Of a stretch of 16,415 nucleotides of DNA, positions 7,989-14,518 are shown one piece after another (the stretch's first letter is position 1; every line of letters begins with the position of its first letter). The DNA lies in contig CAYUSA010000065.1 in the NCBI GenBank assembly GCA_964447335.1, forward strand, positions 1-16,415. The letters are read 5' to 3'. The notes beneath the pieces were generated by a model. It saw only the letters and a program-made list of their open reading frames with translations, searched no databases and was not told the origin of the DNA. The DNA is from HRBIN12 sp964447335. GTDB taxonomy: Bacteria > Actinomycetota > UBA4738 > HRBIN12. The position numbers and the translations under genes are program-made.

Positions 7989-8456
7989 CGAGACCCATAC
8001 CTTCTCGGATCGCGAGGACCGCGTCAACGGGCGGCTCAGGAGGGGCACCGCGTGCGGCTCGCCGAGCAGGGTCCGCACGGCGACGACTAGGAGGACGGCC
8101 TCGGCGACCTCGAGGCAGTGCACGAGGACCGACCGCCAGTCCGAGAAGACGCCGCCGCCGATCAGGTTCGTCGCGAGCTCGAACACGAGACCGAGCGCCA
8201 TCGCCGCGAAGACGCCGGCCGCGATCTTCGCGTGCCCCTGACGGAGGAGCCACACCCCGAGCAGGACGATGACGACGCTGCCCCAGGCACCGACGAGCCA
8301 CTGGAGGACGAACCGTCCGGGCATCAACGAGAACACCGTCTGATGCCCGTTGCCGTACAGGGGAAGCAGGGGGATCGCGGCATCCACCGCAGCCGCGACG
8401 AGCGCGAGGGTCGAGGCCCGTCGGACCTCCGCGCTCGCCACCGTGTCCCGGCCCAT
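7914..8456 (-). CDS. small four-helix membrane protein of unknown function
   Basis: I do not recognise this 180-residue protein. Four hydrophobic segments are evident at about residues 16-34, 49-71, 76-98 and 109-131, followed by a basic, probably cytoplasmic tail of about 48 residues rich in Arg and Ser. The second and third helices are linked by a short LRQGHAK loop. Small integral membrane proteins of this shape (DUF-type or DoxX-like in size) are common in high-GC bacteria, but no diagnostic motif is visible. The ATG at 8456 lacks a good ribosome binding site, so the start is uncertain. The last 20 or so codons overlap the candidate structured RNA, and the tail may owe its composition to that constraint. 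It lies 62 bases from the VWA gene and 174 bases before metY on the same strand. The hydrophobic pattern supports this frame over the competing plus-strand frames. Confidence 0.7.
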   Translation of the reverse strand: MGRDTVASAEVRRASTLALVAAAVDAAIPLLPLYGNGHQTVFSLMPGRFVLQWLVGAWGSVVIVLLGVWLLRQGHAKIAAGVFAAMALGLVFELATNLIGGGVFSDWRSVLVHCLEVAEAVLLVVAVRTLLGEPHAVPLLSRPLTRSSRSEKVWVSRSRGLRIDRRPVWFAHVARGSWPA

Positions 8457-8518
8457 GGGCGGATGCTATCCCGTCACCGTTCGGAGGGCCTGGAGCGACC
8501 CTGGGGCGGGCTCGAACC

Positions 8519-9454
8519 TCAGAACGCGGAGCGGAGCGAGTACAGCACGGCGCCGGTCGCGGCGATGGCCAGGATCGCGGCCACGCCGATCAGGATCGCG
8601 CCGTAGTCAGTCACGCCCACCTGGGTGGAAAGCTGCGATCCGAGGTCCTCGAACACCCGGATCAGGCTGTCGGCGGTGGCGGCCGAGGCCGTCGAGGCTC
8701 CCGTCGTGTCGGCGATGCCCTCCATGAGCGCGACGTTGGCGCCGAACGTGGCCGTCGCCTGGCCCAGGACCACCGTGTACACCTTCACGTCGAGTGTCCT
8801 GGCGCGCTCGGCCGCGGTCTCGGGCGCCACCGTGCTCCCGGTGTCACGCCCGTCCGAGAGCAGGATGACCGCCGCGGGCCCGTTGGAACCTGCCGCTTTC
8901 GCCGTCTCGATGGAGTCGAGCGCCGCGCTGAGCCCGTCGCCGATCACCGTGCCCTCGCCCTGCTGCGCCACCGCCAGCGCCGCCCGGACCTTGCCCCGGT
9001 CCGCCGTGGGCTCGACGAGCACCTGCGCGCTCGTCGCGAACGTGGCGAGGCCGACCTGCAGGTCCGCCGGGACCTCGTCCAGGAAGGCGGTGGCCGCCGA
9101 CTTGGCGGCCTCGAGCCGGCTCGGCGCAACATCGGTGCGGCTCATCGACTCGGACACGTCGAGCGTGAGCACGGCGATCCCGGGATCGCTCCGCTCGTGC
9201 TGGAGCCGGAACTGCGTGAAGCCGAGCGCGAGGAACACGGCGGCACCCACGGTCAGGCCGATCGCGAGCCGCCTCGGCCCTCGGGGCGACCGCCGCCGGT
9301 AGGGCGCGGCGCCCCGCTTCGCCGTCGCCGGCGGCGATCGCCGACCCGACAGGGCGAACGCGGAGACCGCGACGACCACGAGCAGCGCCACGATGAGCGT
9401 GAGCGGCGAGCGGAGCACGGCGCCACCGTACCCCCGCCGCGGCGCTCGCGGCAC
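8519..9454 (-). CDS. VWA-domain membrane protein (BatA-like)
   Basis: The product is 311 residues with the GTG at 9454. It has transmembrane segments at about 17-35 and 63-80, a von Willebrand factor A domain at about 92-275, and a third membrane segment at about 285-306. The metal-ion-dependent adhesion site is complete: DVSES (Asp99, Ser101, Ser103), Thr169 in GTVIGDG and Asp201 in SDGRD. The VWA domain is therefore predicted to bind a divalent ion and a protein partner outside the membrane. Relatives in Bat (BatA/B) systems act with a MoxR ATPase and a DUF58 protein, but neither is next to this gene, so it is a solitary copy. No strong ribosome binding site is seen. The GTG at 9418, which begins closer to the first membrane segment, is an alternative start. 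Confidence 0.88.
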   Translation of the reverse strand: MPRAPRRGYGGAVLRSPLTLIVALLVVVAVSAFALSGRRSPPATAKRGAAPYRRRSPRGPRRLAIGLTVGAAVFLALGFTQFRLQHERSDPGIAVLTLDVSESMSRTDVAPSRLEAAKSAATAFLDEVPADLQVGLATFATSAQVLVEPTADRGKVRAALAVAQQGEGTVIGDGLSAALDSIETAKAAGSNGPAAVILLSDGRDTGSTVAPETAAERARTLDVKVYTVVLGQATATFGANVALMEGIADTTGASTASAATADSLIRVFEDLGSQLSTQVGVTDYGAILIGVAAILAIAATGAVLYSLRSAF

Positions 9455-9515
9455 GAGCTGCTGGCGACGCCTTCCCGTCGGCCTCGATCACCGGATAGGC
9501 GATGAGCCCGGAACC

Positions 9516-10049
9516 TCAGGCTTCGGTGAGGTGCCGGACCCGGCCGAGGAGCTCTTCGGAGGGCCGGCCCTCGTGCACGGCCTCCCAGCCGACGAGGTCC
9601 GGGCGGGGGCCGAACAGGACGACGACCCTCCCGTCCCGGCGCGGCCCGGGGTGCAGACCGCCCTGTACGCGCCAGCCGTGCGCCTGCCAGGGCAGCAGAG
9701 CCGCCGAGGTGGCGACGAGCCCGGGCTCGCCGCGCCCACGCAGGCGTGCGGCCTCGCGCCGGCACGTCTGGTAGGTATCGGGTCCGCCGGTGAGCACCGG
9801 CCGCAGGAGCCTCGGACGCCCGGGCGGGAGCTCGCCGACCTCGACCGCCCAGAGCGAACGGCGGACCTCCCGGAGGTCCTCGTCCGAGGTGATCTCCTCG
9901 TGCCGCAGGAGCTCGGCCCAGGCGCCCTCGGGGGTGTCGGCGAGCGCGTTCGCCGGACCCTCACCCTCCGCGTGCCAGCGGCCGCCGGGCTGATCCGCCG
10001 TCTCCCAGAGGAATGGGAACCGCGGGTCGGTGTGTCGGAAGGCGATCAC
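9516..10049 (-). CDS. RES-domain toxin
   Basis: The 177-residue product is a RES-family protein. The motifs that name the family are visible: an early Arg5 in IAFRHTD, GGRW with Arg24 (22-25), Glu46 in WAELLRH and Ser115 in VATSAAL. RES toxins such as MbcT of Mycobacterium tuberculosis degrade NAD+ and are neutralised by an Xre/MbcA-type partner. That partner lies immediately upstream here and its TGA overlaps this GTG in GTGA, so toxin translation is coupled to antitoxin. The open frame extends upstream to 10373 only as a shadow of the antitoxin gene. The GTG at 10049 gives the proper family N-terminus and normal length (about 150-230). Exact catalytic assignments are from motif likeness, not from structure. 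The order antitoxin then toxin matches mbcA-mbcT. Confidence 0.85.
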   Translation of the reverse strand: MIAFRHTDPRFPFLWETADQPGGRWHAEGEGPANALADTPEGAWAELLRHEEITSDEDLREVRRSLWAVEVGELPPGRPRLLRPVLTGGPDTYQTCRREAARLRGRGEPGLVATSAALLPWQAHGWRVQGGLHPGPRRDGRVVVLFGPRPDLVGWEAVHEGRPSEELLGRVRHLTEA

Positions 10050-10663
10050 GTCGCGGGCGAGCCCGTGAGCGAGCGCGCCAGCGCGAGCACCCGCTGCCCA
10101 TCGTCGCCGTCGGGCTCCCAGTCGCCGGACAGGAGATCGGCCGGCGCCTTCCCCGTGAGCTGCGACCGCACGCGCTCGAACCACCGCCGCACGCCGACCG
10201 GCGAGTACGCGCCGCGCAGGTCCCCCACGATCCGCGCCAGCAGATGGAGGCGGGCCGCGACGAGGTCCGGCGTGGAGCGCTCGCCTGCCGCGTAGCGGCG
10301 CAGGCTCGCGATGGAGACCCCCACGAGCGCGGACAGGCGCTCGGCTCCGAACAGCTCGACCATCGCCGGCCACTCGAACGCCGGAGCCGGCGAGCCCTCG
10401 AGCGCGACGTTCAGCTCACGGAGGGCGGCCGCCACCTCCCGCGATCCCGGCCGTGTCGCCTGGAGCGCGGCCGCGGCGGCCTCTCCGATGCCGGCCCGGG
10501 CGGCCCGGCCCGCCGCCGAGCGCACCGCATCGAGGTCGAGCACCTCGACCGCCTGGTCGCCGAGGAGACCCATCGCCTCCATCGTCTTCAGCGTCTCGAC
10601 GGCGGCAGCCGTCGCCTCGCGCGAGTCGAGCGGTGCCTCCACGGAGCGGATATGGAGTGCCAT
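10046..10663 (-). CDS. Xre/MbcA-type antitoxin with DUF2384-like C-terminus
   Basis: The product is 205 residues from the ATG at 10663. The N-terminal 100 residues are helical and Ala-rich. A helix-turn-helix is predicted at about 104-128 (GAERLSALVGVSIASLRRY). The C-terminal part ends in WFERVRSQLTGKAPADLL (161-178) and DWEPDGDDGQRVLALARSL (181-199), the pattern of the Xre/MbcA/ParS toxin-binding domain (DUF2384), where 'L.G..P.dLL' is the hallmark. It should bind and inhibit the RES toxin encoded directly downstream (GTGA overlap) and may repress its own promoter. GGAG four bases before ATG 10663 favours this start; an in-frame ATG at 10711 has no site. It is longer than the usual 110-150 residue antitoxins, owing to the N-terminal half. 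It diverges from the glycoside hydrolase gene. Confidence 0.85.
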   Translation of the reverse strand: MALHIRSVEAPLDSREATAAAVETLKTMEAMGLLGDQAVEVLDLDAVRSAAGRAARAGIGEAAAAALQATRPGSREVAAALRELNVALEGSPAPAFEWPAMVELFGAERLSALVGVSIASLRRYAAGERSTPDLVAARLHLLARIVGDLRGAYSPVGVRRWFERVRSQLTGKAPADLLSGDWEPDGDDGQRVLALARSLTGSPAT

Positions 10664-10683
10664 CCTGCTCCGTATCTTATCCG
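10641..10683 (-). promoter_or_regulatory. inverted repeats over the antitoxin ribosome binding site and start
   Basis: ACGGAGC (10641-10647) and GCTCCGT (10667-10673) form a perfect seven-base inverted repeat, 19 bases apart. On the antitoxin mRNA one arm contains the GGAG ribosome binding site and the other lies in codons 6-8, with the ATG in the loop. A second pair, CGGATA (10647-10652) and TATCCG (10678-10683), overlaps it. The arrangement could be an operator for the Xre protein or an mRNA hairpin that limits translation. Confidence 0.4.
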
Positions 10684-10772
10684 TTCTGGTTCCAAGCGAT
10701 GCGGGCGCCATCGGCCGACCCTAGCCCCAACCGATGACATCCGAACCACACTCGGGAGTAGCATCGGCCGCC

Positions 10773-11798
10773 ATGAGGGTGCGGGTCCCACTCGTCGCGG
10801 GTCTGGTCGCGGTGGTCATGGTGCTCGGGCTCGCCGCGCCGGCGCAGGCGGCCGGGGAGCAAGACGGCGTCGCGTTCACCGGCTGGTGGAACGACGCCTA
10901 CGACGGCCAGCCGCCCGAGGACGCGATGACGAACCTCGCCGGCACGGACGCCGGATGGGTGAGCACCCTCTCCACCTGGTACCAGAACACCTCCACGTCG
11001 ACGCACATCGCGGCGAACGATGCGACGCCGACCGACGACGGTGTCGTCCACATGATCCAGACGGCGCACGACCTCGGCCTGAACGTGATGCTGAAGCCGC
11101 ACGTCGACCTGTCGAGCGACCCCGACCATTGGCGCGGCCAGATCGGCACCGGCTGGAAGGGCAAGCCCGAGAAGTGGCGGCGGTGGTTCCGGAGCTACCG
11201 GCGGTTCATCTTCCACTTCGCGGTGCTCGCCGAGGCGAACGGCGTCGAGCAGCTTGCGGTCGGCACCGAGCTCGCGGGGACGACCGGCAAGCAGCAGCAG
11301 TGGCGCAGGGTCGTCGCGGGCGTGCGCGAGCGCTTCACCGGCACGCTCGTGTACGCCTCGACCGTCGGCGGCGAGGAGACGCGCATCCGCTGGTGGGACG
11401 CGGTCGACCTCATCGGCGTCGATGCCTACTACGACCTCACCGACCAGGACGATCCGACGGTGCAGGATCTGAAGGACGCCTGGGCGCCCCACGTGCAGGA
11501 TCTCGCCGACCTCTCGGCCGCCTGGGGCGACGAACCGATCGTGTTCACCGAGATCGGCTACCGCAGCATCGACGGCGCGAACCGGCACCCCTGGGACTGG
11601 CAGACGAAGGGATCGGTCGACCTGCAGGAGCAGGCCGACTGCTACCGGGCCGCGCTCGAGTCCGTCTGGAACGAGACCTGGTTCGCCGGCATGTTCTGGT
11701 GGGACTGGAGCTCGGACCCCGCGGTCGGCGGCGACCAGGACACCGGCTACACCCCGGCCGGTAAGCCCGCCGAGGACGTCCTGCGCACCTGGTACTGA
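10773..11798 (+). CDS. secreted GH113-like glycoside hydrolase (TIM barrel)
   Basis: The product is 341 residues. Residues 1-26 form a Sec signal peptide (MRVRVP, a hydrophobic core and APAQA before cleavage), so the enzyme is exported. The mature part looks like a (beta/alpha)8 hydrolase. It has GWWNDAYDGQ (37-46) at strand 1, VMLKPHVDL (105-113), a candidate acid/base Glu166 in AVGTELAGT, VDAYYDL (216-222) and a candidate nucleophile Glu260 in VFTEIGYRS, then GMFWWDWSS (306-314). The pattern GTEL ... FTEIGY ... WW resembles GH113 beta-mannanases and related clan GH-A enzymes. The substrate is inferred, and a neighbouring GH53/GH5-like family is possible. ATG 10773 was chosen because it begins the signal peptide directly; an in-frame ATG at 10734 would add 13 residues. 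A GGGAG 14 bases upstream is a weak ribosome site. No other carbohydrate gene is adjacent. Confidence 0.85.
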   Translation: MRVRVPLVAGLVAVVMVLGLAAPAQAAGEQDGVAFTGWWNDAYDGQPPEDAMTNLAGTDAGWVSTLSTWYQNTSTSTHIAANDATPTDDGVVHMIQTAHDLGLNVMLKPHVDLSSDPDHWRGQIGTGWKGKPEKWRRWFRSYRRFIFHFAVLAEANGVEQLAVGTELAGTTGKQQQWRRVVAGVRERFTGTLVYASTVGGEETRIRWWDAVDLIGVDAYYDLTDQDDPTVQDLKDAWAPHVQDLADLSAAWGDEPIVFTEIGYRSIDGANRHPWDWQTKGSVDLQEQADCYRAALESVWNETWFAGMFWWDWSSDPAVGGDQDTGYTPAGKPAEDVLRTWY

Positions 11799-11820
11799 GC
11801 GCCCCCTTGTGATCCGCTCA
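11796..11820. terminator. short inverted repeat at convergent gene ends
   Basis: TGAGCG (11796-11801) and CGCTCA (11815-11820) are perfect complements with a 13-base loop. Each arm starts with the TGA stop of one of the two convergent genes (glycoside hydrolase on plus, anti-sigma on minus). No T-run is present, so its role as a bidirectional terminator is tentative. Confidence 0.25.
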
Positions 11821-12558
11821 GGCGGAGGCGATCTGCGCGCTCGCGACGACGACGCCCGACGCGTCCCGGACGGTGAGCCGATCGAATCCCCGCATGTCCG
11901 CGCGGGTGACGAGCCACCCGTCGCCCTCGCCCTCCACGGCCCGGATCGGGTTGAACGAGAGCTCCCGGCCGCCCGGCCCCGTGAGCGTGGCGGTGAGCGT
12001 GTCCGAGGAGCCCGGGACCCGGATGAAGACGGCCGCCCACGAAGTGTCCCAGACGGAGTCGTAGAGGATGACGCTGCCGCTCACGTCGTGTCCCGTGGTG
12101 CCCTGCAGCTCACCGACCCGGAACTCCCTGCCCCCGAGGGTGTCGAGCAGCCGGGAGTAGCTCGAGGCGCCGACCTCCGCACGGTCCGCGCGATGCGCCT
12201 GCCCCACGCCCCAGCCGAGCGACACCACGACCGCGAGGACCAGAGCCGCGGCGACGGCCCACGCGCCGGAGAAGCGATGACGGAAACCGACCGGCCGGCC
12301 GGGGGCGACGCGCGCGTCCGGCGCCGCCTCCCGCCACTCCTCCTCGATCGCCGCGAGCACACGCGTCTCGAGCTCGGGTCGGGGAACCGAATGGTGAGCC
12401 GCCTGCGAGAAGAGCGAGAGCCCCTCCTCGAGCGCTCCCATCTCGGTGCGGCACGCGCCGCAGCCCCGGAGGTGCCGCCGCACCCTCGCGTCCTTCGTTT
12501 CCGGCAGGGTCGCCAGGAGGTGATCCGAGAGCTGTTCGCGGACCTCGTCGCAGTTCAC
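11818..12558 (-). CDS. zinc-finger anti-sigma factor, membrane-anchored
   Basis: The 246-residue product has the classic layout. A cytoplasmic zinc-binding anti-sigma domain contains HLRGCGAC (His29, Cys33, Cys36; the Hx3Cx2C signature). One transmembrane helix follows at about 99-118 and then an extracytoplasmic domain of about 125 residues with beta-rich sequence like the RskA C-terminus. It should hold the adjacent ECF sigma factor inactive until an outside signal or proteolysis releases it. The GTG start at 12558 overlaps the sigma TGA as GTGA, and a GGAGGTGGAG stretch precedes it, so the two proteins are probably made in near equal amounts. The signal is unknown. Downstream the gene converges on the glycoside hydrolase. 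Confidence 0.92.
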   Translation of the reverse strand: MNCDEVREQLSDHLLATLPETKDARVRRHLRGCGACRTEMGALEEGLSLFSQAAHHSVPRPELETRVLAAIEEEWREAAPDARVAPGRPVGFRHRFSGAWAVAAALVLAVVVSLGWGVGQAHRADRAEVGASSYSRLLDTLGGREFRVGELQGTTGHDVSGSVILYDSVWDTSWAAVFIRVPGSSDTLTATLTGPGGRELSFNPIRAVEGEGDGWLVTRADMRGFDRLTVRDASGVVVASAQIASA

Positions 12559-13130
12559 GTCTCCACCTCCCTTTCTCCCGCCATCGCCTCGCGCAGCCGC
12601 AGGAGCGCCGCGTGGATCCGCGTCTTCGCCGTCCCGAGCGGGATCCCCTCAATCTCGGCCACCTCGGCCGTCGTCCGCCCGCCGAAGTAGGCGAGCTCGA
12701 GCGCGGCCCGTTGCTGGTCCGACAGCTGCAGCATCGCCCTGCGAGCGCGAGCCGCCAGATCACCGGTCGTCGCGATCTCCTCGGGCCCCGGCCGTCGGTC
12801 GGCCTCCCCCGGGACCCCGGCGCGCTCCATCGAACGGGATCCGGCGACACGCCGCCGAAGCGCGTCGATCGCGAGCGACCGGGCCACCATCAGCACGTAC
12901 GTGTCGAGTCGTCCCCGCGAGGCGTCGAACCGGGCCGCCGACCTCCAGAGCCTCACGAACGTGTCCTGCACCAGATCCTCGGCGGCCGCGCGGTCGCCGA
13001 GCATCACGACACCGAGGCCGTACACGCGCGAGGCGTACCGCTCGTACAGGGCGCGTGCGGCGTGCGGATCGCGGGCCGCGTAGGCCCGGACGAGCTCCGT
13101 CTCGGCGGCCGGCTCGAGCATCGTTCTCAA
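12555..13130 (-). CDS. ECF-type RNA polymerase sigma factor
   Basis: The product is 191 residues, normal for an ECF sigma. Region 2 covers about residues 24-93, with AAAEDLVQDTFVRLW (48-62) and the -10 binding segment ending in LAIDALRR. Region 4 covers about 130-182, with LSDQQRAALELAYFGGRTTAEVAE and the recognition helix GTAKTRIHAALLRLR. It is followed by its anti-sigma factor in a GTGA overlap. A promoter of the form TGAACC-N16-CGTA lies just upstream, and the same form serves the divergent lipoprotein gene. This pattern resembles the promoters I recall for Mycobacterium SigL, so autoregulation is likely. TTG 13130 follows AAGGGGG at a six-base spacing. An ATG three codons later (13121) is the alternative, and would leave a longer leader given how close the promoter is. 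Confidence 0.93.
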   Translation of the reverse strand: MRTMLEPAAETELVRAYAARDPHAARALYERYASRVYGLGVVMLGDRAAAEDLVQDTFVRLWRSAARFDASRGRLDTYVLMVARSLAIDALRRRVAGSRSMERAGVPGEADRRPGPEEIATTGDLAARARRAMLQLSDQQRAALELAYFGGRTTAEVAEIEGIPLGTAKTRIHAALLRLREAMAGEREVET

Positions 13131-13145
13131 CGGTATCCCCCTTGG

Positions 13146-13173
13146 GGTACGGACGGGGCACCCTTCCGGTTCA
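13146..13173 (-). promoter_or_regulatory. putative ECF promoter of the sigma/anti-sigma operon
   Basis: On the minus strand, TGAACC (13173-13168) is followed after exactly 16 bases by CGTACC (13151-13146). The spacing and motifs match an ECF -35/-10 pair. The predicted transcript start would fall about 10 bases before the TTG start, so the leader is very short. It suggests that the sigma factor drives its own operon. Confidence 0.55.
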
Positions 13174-13271
13174 CCGGCGCCCGTGCCGCGCAGGGACGAC
13201 GACGTGAACCCTCCGCGGGTCTCGCTCGTAGACCCGACGACCTGGGAAGGAAGGAGAGATCCGGTTCACCG
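13166..13271. repeat. two copies of CCGGTTCACCG in the sigma/lipoprotein intergenic region
   Basis: The 11-base word CCGGTTCACCG occurs at 13166-13176 and again at 13261-13271, 95 bases apart, in the 194-base region between the divergent genes. The first copy contains the -35 of the sigma promoter. The second has no CGTA at the right distance and may be a regulator site or a leftover. Nothing else is seen in this region beyond the two promoters and a ribosome binding site. Confidence 0.45.
13205..13232 (+). promoter_or_regulatory. putative ECF promoter of the lipoprotein gene
   Basis: TGAACC (13205-13210) is followed after exactly 16 bases by CGTAGA (13227-13232), the same layout as the promoter on the other strand. 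It would give a 5' leader of about 85 bases for the lipoprotein gene. This places the lipoprotein in the regulon of the adjacent sigma factor by inference. Confidence 0.5.
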
Positions 13272-13324
13272 TCTCGTGATCGCGCTGCGACCGGCTTCCT
13301 CGCCAGATGCAAAGGAGATCGTCC

Positions 13325-13837
13325 ATGTTCCGATCCAGGTTCAGGTTCCTGACGGCGGCGCTCGTTCCGGTCGCGTTGATCCTCGCCGCGTGCGGCGGCG
13401 GTTCGACGGACACGGGCTCTGGCGGGACCTCGTCGAGCCCGGCAGCCACGGGATCGACCGGGCAGTCGAGCGACGCGGTCGCAACCGCGGAGGCGTCGGG
13501 CGTCGGGACCGTCCTCGTGAACGGCGATGGATCCGCGCTCTACTACCTGAAGACCGACGCGCACAACGAGGTGACCTGCACCGGAGACTGCGCGCAGACC
13601 TGGCCCCCGGACCTCGTGACCGCCGTGCCCGATGCCGCGGGTCTCTCGGGGCAGCTCGGGACGATCGAGAACCCGGCCGGGGGGATGCAGCTCACGTACG
13701 AAGGCTGGCCGCTCTACACGTACGCCGGCGACTCCGCTCCCGGACAGGCGAACGGCGAAGGGATCGGCGGGGTGTGGTTCGCGATGACGCCGAAGGGTCC
13801 CGGGGGCGGCGACAACTCGAGCGGCGGCAAGTACTGA
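13325..13837 (+). CDS. secreted lipoprotein with YxYxxD repeats (COG4315/PF03640-like)
   Basis: The 170-residue product starts with a lipoprotein signal peptide, and ILAAC places the lipidated cysteine at residue 23. A low-complexity Gly/Ser/Thr linker (about 24-55) is followed by two family repeats. The first is GSALYYLKTD with CTGDCAQTWPP (about residues 70-100). The second is GWPLYTYAGD (about 133-142), a clean Yx[FWY]xxD motif, then GGVWFAMTP. The cysteines of CTGDC and the WPP are typical of this family of secreted repeats, whose biochemical role is unknown. The ATG at 13325 follows AAAGGAG at a seven-base spacing. It is divergent from the ECF sigma gene and shares its promoter type, so it is a probable target. 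The cell-surface location fits an extracytoplasmic stress or envelope response. Confidence 0.88.
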   Translation: MFRSRFRFLTAALVPVALILAACGGGSTDTGSGGTSSSPAATGSTGQSSDAVATAEASGVGTVLVNGDGSALYYLKTDAHNEVTCTGDCAQTWPPDLVTAVPDAAGLSGQLGTIENPAGGMQLTYEGWPLYTYAGDSAPGQANGEGIGGVWFAMTPKGPGGGDNSSGGKY

Positions 13838-13841
13838 TGCG

Positions 13842-13861
13842 GGGCCCGTCTCCGGACGCCC
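13842..13861. terminator. hairpin between convergent lipoprotein and ChrB-like genes
   Basis: GGG-CC-CGTC, loop TCCG, GACG-CCC forms a seven-pair stem with a two-base bulge in the 25-base gap between the two convergent genes. No T-run follows, so it is a tentative terminator. Confidence 0.3.
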
Positions 13862-13862
13862 G

Positions 13863-14315
13863 TCAAGGCGCGGCAACCTCCCCGCCGACCTCACGACAGC
13901 ACCACGCGTAGAGCGCGTCGTAGACGAAGGTTCCCCGTTCGAGGAGCCGTTGGTCGTCGTCCTCCACGTCGAGGCCGCCGATCCCGATCGCGAGGAGACC
14001 CGGCCCGAGCGGATCCGATCCGAAGTCCTCTGAGACGTCGGCCGCATGGACGACCTCGGCGAGCCGCACGAGGGCTGGGTCGGCGGCGAGGTCGAACTCG
14101 CGGATCAGCACCTCGAACGTGCAGAGCGGACCGTCGTGGGCGTAGTCCGCACCAGAAGCGTCGAACGAACGCGCGTCGGAGTCAGCCTGGGCTGCGCCGA
14201 GCACCCGCTCGGGCGGAAGGAAGACGATCTCCCCCTGCGGATCGATGAACTTGCGGATCAACCATGGGCAGGCGATCCGATCGGTCTTGGGTCGGGCTCT
14301 CGTGATCCACTTCAT
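13863..14315 (-). CDS. ChrB C-terminal-like chromate resistance domain protein
   Basis: The 150-residue product matches the single-domain form of the ChrB C-terminal family (Chrome_Resist, PF09828). The N-terminal KWITRARPKTDRIACPWLIRKF segment (2-23) and FLPPERV (32-38) are the usual conserved parts. DAYAHDGPLCTFEVLIREF-like residues (about 56-74) and GLLAIGIGGLD (105-115) follow. In proteobacteria ChrB regulates or aids the ChrA chromate pump. No chrA lies nearby and many members stand alone, so a role in chromate resistance is not established here. The ATG at 14315 has AAGGGGGAG just upstream. The next 203 bases (14316-14518) form a divergent intergenic region with no gene I can support. 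Confidence 0.85.
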   Translation of the reverse strand: MKWITRARPKTDRIACPWLIRKFIDPQGEIVFLPPERVLGAAQADSDARSFDASGADYAHDGPLCTFEVLIREFDLAADPALVRLAEVVHAADVSEDFGSDPLGPGLLAIGIGGLDVEDDDQRLLERGTFVYDALYAWCCREVGGEVAAP

Positions 14316-14518
14316 GGCTCCCCCTTCGGTGCCTCGGCGACCGCGCGCCCGCCCCGGTACCTCGACGAGCAGGGCAACCCCCCGTGGGAGGCGAAGCGAT
14401 CCCTAGTGGACGCGCTCACCAGCAACGTCCGCCGAAGTGGTGTACGAACGACGGCCCGGAGGTCGTTGAACGAGAAGACCACCGCGGACCACCGGATGTG
14501 GAATCCTAGCGACCGGGG

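Noticed and set aside
10709..10770. Direct repeat CATCGGCCG (10709-10717 and 10762-10770) upstream of the glycoside hydrolase
   Set aside because: It is nine GC-rich bases with no promoter-like or symmetric context, which is not enough to call an operator.
10013..11764. 583-codon plus-strand frame covering the antitoxin and glycoside hydrolase
   Set aside because: It is out of frame with the hydrolase, antisense to the antitoxin and Arg-rich with no recognisable domain.
14316..14518. Possible small gene in the gap between the ChrB-like gene and the fusion gene
   Set aside because: Frames on both strands are open, but they have no ribosome binding site and no recognisable content. I treat the gap as a divergent regulatory region.
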